Below, in pieces: positions 8,028-16,001 of a stretch of DNA of 45,619 bases (its first letter is position 1; each line of letters begins with the position of its first letter). Under the pieces are notes generated by a model. It searched no databases. It saw nothing but the letters and a program-made list of their open reading frames with translations, and was not told where the DNA came from. The DNA is from an uncultured Pseudoflavonifractor sp. (GTDB taxonomy: Bacteria; Bacillota; Clostridia; Oscillospirales; Oscillospiraceae): NCBI GenBank assembly GCA_947383685.1, contig CANDEE010000005.1, forward strand, positions 1 to 45,619, written 5' to 3'. Position numbers and translations under genes: made by a program.

Positions 8028-10516
8028 AACACGGCAAGATTGGCTTATGGACCCTGCTGACCGATGGCCTGCTTCTCTTTTTAGCCCTCATTTCCACTGG
8101 GTATGGGGTGGTGACCGCCTACCATATTCGGGCGGTCTCCTCTGCCCTCTGGGTGGGAGCGGCGGCCCTGGCTTTGGCGGCAGTGGGGCTTGTGAACCTT
8201 CCCCAATACCGTTTTCCCGCCATGCTGGGGACATTTGTGCTCTGGGCATGGGGCCTGTGGCGGCTGTGGGAGCCGCTGGTTTGGGGCGGGACCAGGATTC
8301 AATGCGACGTGGTGAACACCATCGCCGCCAAAGTGCCGGGTGTGACGGGGATCGCCCCTGTCGTAGAGCTGCCGGATGAGCTCTGGCCCCAGGTAGCCAC
8401 CCTGTGGCTCTTGATGGTGGGGGCGGTGTACGCTCTGGCGCTGGCTTTTCTGCTGTGCCGGCTGCGCCGGGGGCTTCCGGTAGTGCTGTGGATGCTGCTG
8501 CCTATCCTGCCTGCCATCTGCGTTACCGAGGCCCCCGACAGCCTGCCCATGGCGGGGATGCTGGCGGTGTGGCTCACTGTGATCCTGACCTCATTTACAG
8601 ACAGCCGGGACCCGTCGGGAACTGCCAGGATGCGGCCCATGGTCCTGATTTGCGTCCTGGCGGTTTTGCAGATGACAACGGAGCGGCTGCCCACCCAGGG
8701 TACCGCCCAGCCCGTGTGGGCCGCCGATATTCGGGAGGCTGTTATCAACGAGGCCAGCCGGGGGGACCTGTCTGCCCTGCTGTCCCGCTGGAGCGGCTGG
8801 ATCGGGGCGGGGTCCGCCGAGTACATGAATCTGCTGGGCAGCGCCCCTGCCCAGACGGGCCGTGTGGCCCTTCGGGTGTGGGGAGAGATGGGGAAGTATT
8901 ACCTCCGGGGCTACTCTGCCGACCGGTATACGGGCCGCCGCTGGGAGCCTTTGGGCCGGGAGGCGCAGGCAGAGCTGGAGGCTATCCGGGAGTGCGGAGT
9001 GGAGCCTCTTTTGATGCTGGGGGAGGCGGCGGGGAAGAAGTCCAACTACGAGTACCGCAGCTACCGAAACGGCGAGGTCACCCTGATTAGGGGGGACGAC
9101 AGCGCCCAGATGACGGTGGAGAACGTAGCGGCTCCCGGCGGCTGTATCTATTATCCCTATGCCCTGAAGGAGCTGCCGGAAAACGCCGCCTTCGGCGGGG
9201 ATTCCCACCTGGAGCGGACAGGGGCGGTCTGGGAGCACACCTTTACCTTCTATCCCGACTGGAAGTCGCTGGACTGGTACAACTATGACCTGTCCTACCG
9301 ATATGGACAGCGGGGGGCCCCTGTCCAGAAGGAGCCGGATCCCTACCGGGATTTTGTCTATGAACAGGAGCTGCAGGTTCCCGAGGACCTGCGGCCTATC
9401 CTGGAGGATTGGCTCCGCCAAGGCTTCCAGGAGGAGTATGGAGAACCGCTTGCCAATCTGGAGGAGCTTGTCCGGTATAGGAAGTGGTATGAGGAGCGGC
9501 TGCGGTCGTTGATCTATAGCTCTAACCCCAGGGTAGAGGAGGTGCTTGCCGCCGGGCCCAGCCGGGAGGAGCTTGCCGCCGTGGCTGTGACCGGGGAGGA
9601 TTTGGAGGAAAACCGCGCCATGTTCATGGCCGCCATGACAGCAATGGTAGTGGATAAGCTGGCCAGCACTACCCGCTATGACCGGAACACCTCCGCACCT
9701 CCGGCGGGACGGGACTATGTGGACTGGTTCCTCAATGAGAGCAAGCAGGGCTACTGTATGCACTACGCCACCGCCGCCACACTGCTTCTGCGGACGGCGG
9801 GCATCCCTGCCCGGTATGTCAGCGGATATGTGGCCCAGATTCCCTGGCAGATGGACAGCGTGGAGGTTACCGACCATGCTGCCCACGCCTGGGTGGAGGT
9901 CTATATAGACCGGGTGGGCTGGTATCCGTTGGAGGTGACCCCAGGTTTCCAGAGCAACGGTATGGGGGATATTCCCGCTCTGGAATCGGGGAATGCGCAG
10001 GCCAGCGCCGCTCCCTCTGCGACGCCCCGCCCCTCGCCTACCCCCTCTCAGGCTGTGGAGGAGGACGATGAGGAGGATGACGAGGAGGAGGCTGTCCCCA
10101 GTGCTGCGCCAACGCCCTCCGCGGAGCCAGACGGCCCTGCCGGGACTACTGTTTCTGCCGCCCCGCCCATCCCGGCCGGGGTATGGTATGCCTTGGCTGC
10201 GCTGCTTATGGTGGCCGCCGCCATTTTGGGACGGAGGAAGATTTTGAAGCGCCGCAGAGAAAAACTGGAAGGGGAGGATACCAACGCCGCTGTCCTCTAT
10301 GCCTATGTCTGCTATGAGCGGCTGAAGTCCTGGGGCGGAGAGGAGAGCGGGGAGCTGACCACATTGGCGGAGAAAGCAAAGTTCAGCCAGCACACCCTCG
10401 CCTCTGGCGAGCGGGAGCGGGCCCTTCACATCCTGCGGGAAGAATCCCGCCGGGTCTATACCGCCCTTTCCGGCTGGAAAAAGCCCTTCTTTACCCTGCT
10501 TTTTGGAAAAGGATAA
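8024..10516 (+). CDS. Transglutaminase-like (TgpA/DUF3488) membrane protein
   Basis: 830 residues: N-terminal bundle of about six membrane helices (roughly residues 5-215), a large outside part with a transglutaminase core, an acidic/proline linker, one more membrane helix (about 715-735) and a cytoplasmic tail. The core shows GYCMHYATAATLLLRTAGIPAR with Cys578, DHAAHAWVEVYI with His621 and GWYPLEVTPGF, where Glu637 stands at the usual Asp position. The linker near residues 684-692 is a run of Glu/Asp. The function may be a cysteine protease or crosslinker at the cell surface. Last gene of the MoxR-DUF58-transglutaminase operon, closed by a terminator. Confidence 0.92.
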   Translation: MKHGKIGLWTLLTDGLLLFLALISTGYGVVTAYHIRAVSSALWVGAAALALAAVGLVNLPQYRFPAMLGTFVLWAWGLWRLWEPLVWGGTRIQCDVVNTIAAKVPGVTGIAPVVELPDELWPQVATLWLLMVGAVYALALAFLLCRLRRGLPVVLWMLLPILPAICVTEAPDSLPMAGMLAVWLTVILTSFTDSRDPSGTARMRPMVLICVLAVLQMTTERLPTQGTAQPVWAADIREAVINEASRGDLSALLSRWSGWIGAGSAEYMNLLGSAPAQTGRVALRVWGEMGKYYLRGYSADRYTGRRWEPLGREAQAELEAIRECGVEPLLMLGEAAGKKSNYEYRSYRNGEVTLIRGDDSAQMTVENVAAPGGCIYYPYALKELPENAAFGGDSHLERTGAVWEHTFTFYPDWKSLDWYNYDLSYRYGQRGAPVQKEPDPYRDFVYEQELQVPEDLRPILEDWLRQGFQEEYGEPLANLEELVRYRKWYEERLRSLIYSSNPRVEEVLAAGPSREELAAVAVTGEDLEENRAMFMAAMTAMVVDKLASTTRYDRNTSAPPAGRDYVDWFLNESKQGYCMHYATAATLLLRTAGIPARYVSGYVAQIPWQMDSVEVTDHAAHAWVEVYIDRVGWYPLEVTPGFQSNGMGDIPALESGNAQASAAPSATPRPSPTPSQAVEEDDEEDDEEEAVPSAAPTPSAEPDGPAGTTVSAAPPIPAGVWYALAALLMVAAAILGRRKILKRRREKLEGEDTNAAVLYAYVCYERLKSWGGEESGELTTLAEKAKFSQHTLASGERERALHILREESRRVYTALSGWKKPFFTLLFGKG

Positions 10517-10518
10517 AA

Positions 10519-10557
10519 CGAAAGAGACAGCGGAAATCTCCGCTGTCTCTTTTTTCG
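10519..10557. terminator. Bidirectional terminator
   Basis: AAAGAGACAGCGGA pairs with TCCGCTGTCTCTTT around a short loop, with a T run after it; it separates the convergent transglutaminase and LysM-CAP genes. Confidence 0.9.
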
Positions 10558-10562
10558 GCGGC

Positions 10563-11177
10563 TTACCCAATGAACATCTGCGTCCAGTAGTGTCCCTGGG
10601 AGACATAGCCTACGCCGATCTGTGTAAAGTTGGCGTTGAGGATATTTTTCCGGTGTCCTTCTGAGTTCATCCAGCCGTTTACCACCGCCTGGGGGGAGGA
10701 ATAGCCGTAGGCGATGTTCTCCCCGGCATAGCGGTAGGAAAGCCCGAATGCCTGCATCATCTGGAAGGGACTGCCATAAGTGGGACTGGTGTGGGAGAAG
10801 TACCGCTTGTCCACCATGTCCTGAGATTTGTACCGGGCCACCCGGCTCAGCTCCCAGTTCAGCGTCAGCTCCCCAAGGCCGTTTTCCCGGCGGATGGCGT
10901 TTACCAGGCGGACCACCTCCGCTTCGTAAGAGAGAATGGAGCGGTCAAGCTGGGGGATGTTGAGCCTGTCGCCGGGGTAGATGAGATCGGGATTTGCCAC
11001 CTGGGGATTGGCGGTAATGATCTCACTGGTGCCTACCTCGTAGCGAACCGCCAGCTTCCACATGGTGTCGCCCGAGACCACCGTATGGGTCAGGGCGGCC
11101 TGGGCGCCAGGGGCCAGAAGGGAAGCGGTCAGCAATCCGGCGGAGAGAAGGCACAGGGCCCTTTTTTGGAATGTCAT
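10563..11177 (-). CDS. Secreted LysM and CAP (SCP-like) domain protein
   Basis: 204 residues from the ATG at 11177; a GTG three codons earlier is part of the ribosome site GAGGTG and is rejected. A Sec signal peptide covers about residues 1-28 (KRALCLLSAGLLTASLLAPGAQA). A single LysM peptidoglycan-binding domain follows (HTVVSGDTMWKLAVRYEV to about residue 75), then a CAP domain of the YkwD/SafA-neighbour kind: LVNAIRRENGLGEL, FSHTSPTYGSPF, AGENIAYGY and VNGWMNSEGHRKNIL. Such proteins sit in the cell wall or spore coat; their activity is not settled. The promoter overlaps a WalR-type repeat array. Confidence 0.93.
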   Translation of the reverse strand: MTFQKRALCLLSAGLLTASLLAPGAQAALTHTVVSGDTMWKLAVRYEVGTSEIITANPQVANPDLIYPGDRLNIPQLDRSILSYEAEVVRLVNAIRRENGLGELTLNWELSRVARYKSQDMVDKRYFSHTSPTYGSPFQMMQAFGLSYRYAGENIAYGYSSPQAVVNGWMNSEGHRKNILNANFTQIGVGYVSQGHYWTQMFIG

Positions 11178-11214
11178 AGCAAACACCTCACAATTTAGAG
11201 TTCCCGGAAGGGAC

Positions 11215-11257
11215 TGTAAAAATTGTAACCGTTTTGTAACTATTTTGCAAATGTAAT
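11215..11257. promoter_or_regulatory. Tandem TGTAA repeats including an exact WalR-type box
   Basis: TGTAA-type hexamers begin at 11215, 11224, 11235, 11246 (TGCAAA) and 11252. Positions 11224-11240 read TGTAAC-N5-TGTAAC, an exact fit to the Bacillus/Staphylococcus WalR consensus TGTWAH-N5-TGTWAH. They overlap the leftward promoter of the LysM-CAP gene. Confidence 0.6.
11222..11250 (-). promoter_or_regulatory. Promoter of the LysM-CAP gene
   Basis: On the minus strand TTGCAA (11245-11250), 17 bases, TACAAT (11222-11227), about 45 bases ahead of the ATG. Confidence 0.65.
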
Positions 11258-11272
11258 GGTTTCCAGTTCGGT

Positions 11273-11301
11273 TTGATTTTTCCTATGGGCTGTGCTATAC
11301 T
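11273..11301 (+). promoter_or_regulatory. Promoter of the first esterase gene
   Basis: TTGATT (11273-11278), 17 bases, TATACT (11296-11301), 28 bases ahead of the ATG. Confidence 0.7.
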
Positions 11302-11329
11302 GATTCGGCCGTAAAGGAGGACAAAACCT

Positions 11330-12100
11330 ATGTTCAAGACCTGGGATATTACCATTCCCGCCCTGTCGGGGGATACGCCCCGGAAGGCTTACATATATGT
11401 GCCTGACTTTTGTGGAGAGAACGAGGAGCTCCGCCTGCCGGTTCTCTACATGTTTGACGGACACAACCTGTTTTTTGACGAGGAGGCCACCTATGGAAAA
11501 AGCTGGGGCCTTCTCCGCTACATGGAGGAGACGGAAACGCCTCTTATCATTGCCGCGGTGGAGTGCAACCATGATCCCAACCATGGGCGGCTGAAGGAAT
11601 ATTGCCCCTATTCCTGTGAAATGCCGGGGGTGGGGAAGCTGACAGGGAGGGGAAAGACCACCATGGATTGGTTGGTGGGAGAGTTTAAACCCTTTATCGA
11701 CAAAAATTATCCCACTCTCCCTGACCGGCAGCACACCTTTATTGCCGGCAGCTCCATGGGGGGGCTGATGAGCCTGTATGCCGTGATGAAATATAACAAA
11801 GTTTTTTCCCGGTGCGCCGCCCTGTCGCCCTCCATCTGGTTTGGGCGGGAGAAGCTGGAGGCTATCCTGCGCTCGGCCCGTATCAAGACGGACACGGTCA
11901 TTTACATGGACTACGGCGCCCGGGAGCTGGGCTTTCATCCCCAGATGGCGGGACAGTTCCAGGCGGTCACCGATATGTTGCTGGAAAGGAAAGTAGACCT
12001 TACTTCCCGTATCGTTCCCAACGGCAATCACAATGAGGCCAGTTGGGAAAAGCAGCTTCCCTTCTTTATGAGTGTTTTGCTGTACGATTTGGAAATGTGA
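11330..12100 (+). CDS. Alpha/beta-hydrolase esterase (esterase D / enterochelin-esterase-like)
   Basis: 256 residues, no signal peptide, probably cytoplasmic. The family start is visible (RKAYIYVPDF, LPVLYMFDGHNLFFD), the nucleophile elbow is GSSMGG with Ser142, and a late His in PNGNHNEASW near residue 233 plus an Asp near 200 can complete the triad. The strong RBS TAAAGGAGGAC and own promoter are followed by a terminator at the end, so it is a monocistronic unit. It stands beside a second esterase and an ATP-grasp enzyme, which suggests, without proof, one shared metabolite. Substrate not predictable. Confidence 0.9.
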   Translation: MFKTWDITIPALSGDTPRKAYIYVPDFCGENEELRLPVLYMFDGHNLFFDEEATYGKSWGLLRYMEETETPLIIAAVECNHDPNHGRLKEYCPYSCEMPGVGKLTGRGKTTMDWLVGEFKPFIDKNYPTLPDRQHTFIAGSSMGGLMSLYAVMKYNKVFSRCAALSPSIWFGREKLEAILRSARIKTDTVIYMDYGARELGFHPQMAGQFQAVTDMLLERKVDLTSRIVPNGNHNEASWEKQLPFFMSVLLYDLEM

Positions 12101-12111
12101 GGGCGGCTGCC

Positions 12112-12146
12112 AGCGGCCCGGCGGAATGACCGGGCCGCTCTTTTTA
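12112..12146 (+). terminator. Terminator after first esterase
   Basis: AGCGGCCCGG and CCGGGCCGCT form a 10-base stem with an eight-base loop followed by TTTTT. Confidence 0.88.
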
Positions 12147-12150
12147 CCGG

Positions 12151-12179
12151 TTGATTTTTTCGCTTTGCTGTGTTAAACT
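12151..12179 (+). promoter_or_regulatory. Promoter of second esterase / ATP-grasp unit
   Basis: TTGATT (12151-12156), 17 bases, TAAACT (12174-12179). Confidence 0.6.
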
Positions 12180-12226
12180 GTTAAAAACTTGGACCTCCCA
12201 TGGATGGGGAGGGGAAAGGTGACAGT

Positions 12227-12979
12227 ATGGAAATTCAGTATTTCAAGGAATACAGTCCTGCCTTGGGCCGGGACATGGAATGCAAGGTCTATGGATACGC
12301 CGGGAAGCCTGTGCTTTTTATTCCGTGTCAGGACGGCCGTTTTTTTGATTTTGAGAACTTCAAAATGACAGATGTATGGGCCCCCTGGATTGAATCGGGA
12401 CAGGTGATGGTTTTTTCCATTGACACCATGGATTTAGAGAGCTGGTCGGACAAGGACGGCGACCCATACTGGCGTATCCGCCGCTATGAGCAGTGGATCA
12501 ATTATATCACCCAGGAGATGGTGCCCTTCATCCGGGATATGGCGAACCGGCGCAACGGCTGGGAGGGCTATCCCGGCGTCACTGTGTTTGGGTGCAGCCT
12601 GGGAGCCACCCATGCCGCCAACCTCTATTTCCGGTTTCCTGACCTGTTTGACGGCCTGCTGGCCCTCAGTGGAATCTACACTGCGGAATATGGATTTGGC
12701 AGCTATATGGATGAGGTGGTGTACCGCAATTCTCCCATCCATTATCTGGCCGATATGCCTGCCGGTCATCCATTTATTGAACGGTACAACCGGAATAAGG
12801 GGATTATCTGCGTGGGCCAGGGGGATTGGGAGATGCCGGAGACTACCTTCCGGATAGGAGATATTTGCCGGGAGAAGGGAATTGATCTCTGGGTGGATGC
12901 CTGGGGCTACGACGTGAAACACGACTGGGACTGGTGGTACAAGCAGGTGACATACTTTGTGCCCTTTCTTCTGGGATAG
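12227..12979 (+). CDS. Second alpha/beta-hydrolase, esterase family
   Basis: 250 residues from the ATG at 12227, placed after AAAGGTGACAGT; an ATG at 12200 is in frame but lies within the leader. The fold is like its neighbour: VYGYAGKPVLFIPCQDGRFFDF near the N-terminus and the elbow GCSLG with Ser124 in the context VFGCSLGATHAANLYF. A His late in the chain (DVKHDWDWW) and an Asp near 202 are candidates for the rest of the triad. It precedes the ATP-grasp gene by 44 bases with no terminator, so they are probably co-transcribed. It could also be a carbohydrate esterase or a thioesterase-type hydrolase. Confidence 0.88.
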   Translation: MEIQYFKEYSPALGRDMECKVYGYAGKPVLFIPCQDGRFFDFENFKMTDVWAPWIESGQVMVFSIDTMDLESWSDKDGDPYWRIRRYEQWINYITQEMVPFIRDMANRRNGWEGYPGVTVFGCSLGATHAANLYFRFPDLFDGLLALSGIYTAEYGFGSYMDEVVYRNSPIHYLADMPAGHPFIERYNRNKGIICVGQGDWEMPETTFRIGDICREKGIDLWVDAWGYDVKHDWDWWYKQVTYFVPFLLG

Positions 12980-13023
12980 GACCGCCTGAACCGGAACGAC
13001 AGAAAAAAGAAGGAGAGAGTCGT

Positions 13024-14220
13024 ATGAAAAATGTGGTATTCCTTTCCCCTAATTTTCCCACAAACTATTGGCAGTTTTGCCGGGAGCTGAAGAATAACGG
13101 CATGAATGTGCTGGGCATCGGGGACGCGCCTTATGAGGGGTTAATGGAAGAATTGAAAGATAGCCTCACCGAGTACTACAAGGTGGATTCCCTGGAGGAT
13201 TACGAGGCGGTCTACCGGGCGGTAGGGTACTTCATTTTCAAATATGGCCGTATTGACTGGCTGGAGTCCAACAATGAATACTGGCTGGAGCGGGATGCCC
13301 GGCTGCGCACGGATTTTCATATTACCAGCGGCTTCCAGGTGGAAGACATGCCCCGGATCAAGTACAAGTCCAAGATGAAGGAGTTCTACCGGAAGGTGGG
13401 CATTCCCACCGCCCGCTATCACATGGTGGACGACCTGAAGGGCTGCAGGGCCTTTGTCAAGGAGGTGGGCTGGCCTGTGGTGGTAAAGCCGGACAACGGG
13501 GTAGGGGCCTCCCACACCTACAAGCTGTCCAGCGACAAGGACTTGAAAGACTTTTTGACCAATAAGAGGGAGGAGAGAGTTTCCTACATTATGGAGGAGT
13601 TTATCCATGCCGAGGTCAACTCCTATGACGCTATTATTGACTCACGTGGGGAGCCCATCTTTGAGACGGGCAACGTGACCCCCATGTCTATTATGGACAT
13701 TGTCAATGAGGAGGACAACTCCATCTATTACATCGTGAAAGACCTGCCCGAGGACACCCGGAAGGCGGGCCGGGCCACGGTCAAGAGCTTTGGGGTCAAA
13801 AGCCGGTTCGTTCACTTCGAGTTCTTCCGTCTGACCCAGGATCAGAAGGGGATGGGGAAAAAGGGGGATGTGGTGGCCCTGGAGGTGAATATGCGGCCCT
13901 GCGGCGGCTTTACTCCCGACATGATGAACTTTGCCAATGCCACCAATGTCTATAAAATCTGGGCGGATATGATAGCCTTTGACCATTCTACCATAGGGCA
14001 GGGGGAGCACGCCTACTGTGCCTATGCGGGACGGCGGGATGGGAAAAGATTTGCCTTGAGCCACGAGGAGTTGATAGGGAAGTACGCCGAGCAGCTACGC
14101 ATGGTAGACCGCATCCCTGACGTGCTGGCTGACGCCATGGGGAACCAGATGTATGTGGCGGTGTTTCCCACGAAGAAAGAGCTGAACAAGTTTTACAGTG
14201 ATGTTTTGAAGTGCAAATAG
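13024..14220 (+). CDS. ATP-grasp family ligase of unknown substrate
   Basis: 398 residues from the ATG at 13024, preceded by AAGAAGGAGAGAGTCGT; the longer reading from 12934 overlaps the esterase and is rejected. An N-terminal Rossmann-like part (MKNVVFLSPNFPTNYWQFC) precedes the ATP-grasp core: PVVVKPDNGVGAS at 151-163 for ATP binding, EEFIHAEVNSYD near 196, and the magnesium-binding stretch ALEVNMRPCGGFTPDM near 285. ATP-grasp enzymes join a carboxylate, via an acyl phosphate, to an amine or thiol. Partner genes here are two hydrolases, so a small-molecule or peptide ligase is possible; the substrate is not readable. Confidence 0.9.
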   Translation: MKNVVFLSPNFPTNYWQFCRELKNNGMNVLGIGDAPYEGLMEELKDSLTEYYKVDSLEDYEAVYRAVGYFIFKYGRIDWLESNNEYWLERDARLRTDFHITSGFQVEDMPRIKYKSKMKEFYRKVGIPTARYHMVDDLKGCRAFVKEVGWPVVVKPDNGVGASHTYKLSSDKDLKDFLTNKREERVSYIMEEFIHAEVNSYDAIIDSRGEPIFETGNVTPMSIMDIVNEEDNSIYYIVKDLPEDTRKAGRATVKSFGVKSRFVHFEFFRLTQDQKGMGKKGDVVALEVNMRPCGGFTPDMMNFANATNVYKIWADMIAFDHSTIGQGEHAYCAYAGRRDGKRFALSHEELIGKYAEQLRMVDRIPDVLADAMGNQMYVAVFPTKKELNKFYSDVLKCK

Positions 14221-14251
14221 GGAAAAGAGCGTATTTTTTCTGTGCACCCCC

Positions 14252-14279
14252 TTGACAATCCTTTCATATTTGGTATAAT
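14252..14279 (+). promoter_or_regulatory. Promoter of tRNA-Gln
   Basis: Perfect TTGACA (14252-14257), 16 bases, perfect TATAAT (14274-14279). Confidence 0.85.
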
Positions 14280-14310
14280 AACTCTTGCGTTTGCGATAGC
14301 GGCGCGAGAT

Positions 14311-14384
14311 AGCGGGTTTGTGTAAAGGTAGCACAGCAGACTCTGACTCTGTATGTGAGGGTTCGAATCCTTCACCCGCTGCCA
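14311..14384 (+). tRNA. tRNA-Gln (anticodon CTG)
   Basis: Complete cloverleaf: acceptor AGCGGGT / ACCCGCT, D arm GTGT / GCAC, anticodon stem GCAGA / TCTGT with loop CTCTGAC giving anticodon CTG, T arm GAGGG / CCTTC with TTCGAAT loop, discriminator G and an encoded CCA (14382-14384). It has its own consensus promoter and a terminator hairpin directly after it. Confidence 0.95.
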
Positions 14385-14385
14385 A

Positions 14386-14419
14386 AAAACCTCAAGGAGA
14401 TTTCTCCTTGAGGTTTTTC
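14386..14419. terminator. Terminator after tRNA-Gln
   Basis: AACCTCAAGGAGA and TCTCCTTGAGGTT form a perfect stem followed by T residues; it can also serve the convergent AIM24 gene. Confidence 0.88.
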
Positions 14420-14436
14420 TTTACTCTTTTTGCGTT

Positions 14437-15114
14437 TTATTTTCCGCTGGCGAAGAACGGCCCCAGCACCGAGGCAAAGCTGCTGACGGGCATAGTCTGG
14501 AGCACGATTTTGCCTGGTCCGGTGACCACCGTATTGAACAGGCCCTCGCCGCCAAAGAGGACGTTCTTGACGCCTTTTACGCTCTGAATGTCGATGGAGC
14601 AGGTGGCGTCACACATGGCCAAATACCCAGTATCAATCACCATTTGCTGGCCGGGTTCCAGCTCGTACTCCACGGCGTAACCGTCGATCTCTACGAAAGC
14701 GGTACCCTGGCCGGAGAGCCTTTGCAGAATGAAGCCCTCGCCGCCGAAAAAGCCGGCTCCCACTTTTTTCTGGAAGAAAACAGACAGCTCCACGCCCATC
14801 TCGGAGGCCAGGAAGCCGGACTTCTGCACCACGATCTCCCGACCAGGGGCGATGTCGATGGCCCGGATGGAGCCAGGGAAGCTGGAGGCAAAGGAAATCA
14901 TGCCTGCTCCGCCCTCAGCAGTGTATGTATTCTGGAACATGGATTCGCCGGAGAACATCCGCCCAAAGGCTTTGCCAAAGCCGCCTGCGGCGGTTTCCAT
15001 CCGCATATTCGGACTCATCCAGCACATGGAGCCCCGTTCGGTAATCATAGTCTCGCCCTGGGTGAGCTGGCACTCCACTACGGGCAGAGGCTCACCAATG
15101 ATTTGATACTGCAT
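14437..15114 (-). CDS. AIM24 / TIGR00266 family protein
   Basis: 225 residues from the ATG at 15114, which has a good site AAGGAGAGGAAAAT; the longer reading to 15159 adds only promoter DNA. The sequence has the glycine-rich beta repeats of the AIM24 family (GGFGKAFGRMFSGESMFQNTYTAEGGAGMISFA, FGGEGFILQRLSG, FGGEGLFNTVVTGPG). Bacterial members are cytoplasmic trimer-like proteins of unknown role. Monocistronic: own promoter at 15162-15190 and a terminator at the 3' end. Confidence 0.92.
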   Translation of the reverse strand: MQYQIIGEPLPVVECQLTQGETMITERGSMCWMSPNMRMETAAGGFGKAFGRMFSGESMFQNTYTAEGGAGMISFASSFPGSIRAIDIAPGREIVVQKSGFLASEMGVELSVFFQKKVGAGFFGGEGFILQRLSGQGTAFVEIDGYAVEYELEPGQQMVIDTGYLAMCDATCSIDIQSVKGVKNVLFGGEGLFNTVVTGPGKIVLQTMPVSSFASVLGPFFASGK

Positions 15115-15161
15115 ATTTTCCTCTCCTTTGATGGTTCGATTTCCGAAGGTTCGGCGCATTT

Positions 15162-15190
15162 ATTTTACTCCCTCCAAAGAAAGAGCGCAA
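15162..15190 (-). promoter_or_regulatory. Promoter of the AIM24 gene
   Basis: Minus strand TTGCGC (15185-15190), 17 bases, TAAAAT (15162-15167). Confidence 0.6.
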
Positions 15191-15242
15191 GGGGGAATTT
15201 TTCAGGAAAACCGGGACAAACTGAGGGCAGAGGTGAGAGAAA

Positions 15243-15416
15243 ATGAAGCAATACCCGGACTTGAACGCTCTCTTGAAGGGCGAGCCCAAGGCGGCGGCCC
15301 TGTTCGCGGAAATCCCCCAGTATGCCAGGGACCAGATTATGACCCGGAGCCAGCACGTAAATACTCTGGACGAGCTGGAAGGGTATGTAAACAACGTCCT
15401 GCGGGGAGACGGCTGA
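15243..15416 (+). CDS. Small 57-residue protein of unknown function
   Basis: A short ORF starting MKQYPDLNALLKGEPKAAAL and ending VNNVLRGDG, with site GAGGTGAGAGAA just ahead and a terminator directly after its stop. Its codons end mainly in G/C like the neighbours, and the product looks like a compact helical protein (ALFAEIPQYARDQIMTRSQHVNTLDELEGYV). It lies divergent from the AIM24 gene and convergent with the DUF308 gene. No family recognised. Confidence 0.72.
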   Translation: MKQYPDLNALLKGEPKAAALFAEIPQYARDQIMTRSQHVNTLDELEGYVNNVLRGDG

Positions 15417-15417
15417 C

Positions 15418-15460
15418 AAAAAGGGACGGCCCGGATTTTTCGGGCCGTCCCTTTTTGCCG
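15418..15460. terminator. Bidirectional terminator
   Basis: AAAAAGGGACGGCCCG and CGGGCCGTCCCTTTTT form a long perfect stem between the 57-residue ORF and the DUF308 gene. Confidence 0.92.
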
Positions 15461-15466
15461 GTTGCT

Positions 15467-15997
15467 TTATTTCCCACGCATCAGCTTGTCCAGAGTGTGG
15501 GTGGCCCAAAGGTCAGCTATACCCTCGTATAGAAAGGAAGCGCCAATGATGCGGACCAGGAGCAGATGGGTCGAGAAGGGATTCCACAGGATCACCGCCC
15601 CCAGGACCAGGGACACCACCGACAGTACCAGTGTAGTGGTCCATCCGGCGTAGCCATAGGAGCGCATATCCAGTCCCCGCTTCAGGTTGGTAAGGCCGTC
15701 CACCAGGATATAGAGGCCAAAAATGACGGGAAGGATGGAGAGGATCATCTGAGGCTTCAGAAGAAAAAGCACGCCCAGAACAGCGGCAAAGACTCCCAGT
15801 ACCGCATCAAACTGGGGACGGTAGCCGCCGTTGCTGCTGGCAAAAAAGCTGATGCCGGCAGAGACGCCGTAGGCCAGCAGCAGAAGCCCCGCAACGGTAC
15901 AGATAAGGCTGGTGGTGAGGTTAGGGAAGAAAAATAGGACCAGGCCCAAGGCTACATAGGACAGGGAAGCGGCAATAAAGCTCTTTTTTCCGTTCAT
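15467..15997 (-). CDS. DUF308 (HdeD-like) membrane protein
   Basis: 176 residues from the ATG at 15997 after AAGGAGAATGACGTC. Six membrane helices in three similar pairs, e.g. SFIAASLSYVALGLVLFFF, TSLICTVAGLLLLAYGVSAG, FDAVLGVFAAVLGVLFLL, MILSILPVIFGLYILVDG and TTLVLSVVSLVLGAVILW, the layout of the DUF308/HdeD family. The HdeD group is linked with acid stress in enterics, but that role cannot be carried over. It follows ybaK by 4 bases, third gene of the 16881-15467 operon. Confidence 0.9.
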   Translation of the reverse strand: MNGKKSFIAASLSYVALGLVLFFFPNLTTSLICTVAGLLLLAYGVSAGISFFASSNGGYRPQFDAVLGVFAAVLGVLFLLKPQMILSILPVIFGLYILVDGLTNLKRGLDMRSYGYAGWTTTLVLSVVSLVLGAVILWNPFSTHLLLVRIIGASFLYEGIADLWATHTLDKLMRGK

Positions 15998-16001
15998 GAC
16001 G

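Noticed and set aside
8591..10606. 671-residue open frame on the minus strand
   Set aside because: It is the mirror of the transglutaminase gene, which has clear catalytic motifs and operon overlap; long shadow frames are expected in GC-rich DNA.
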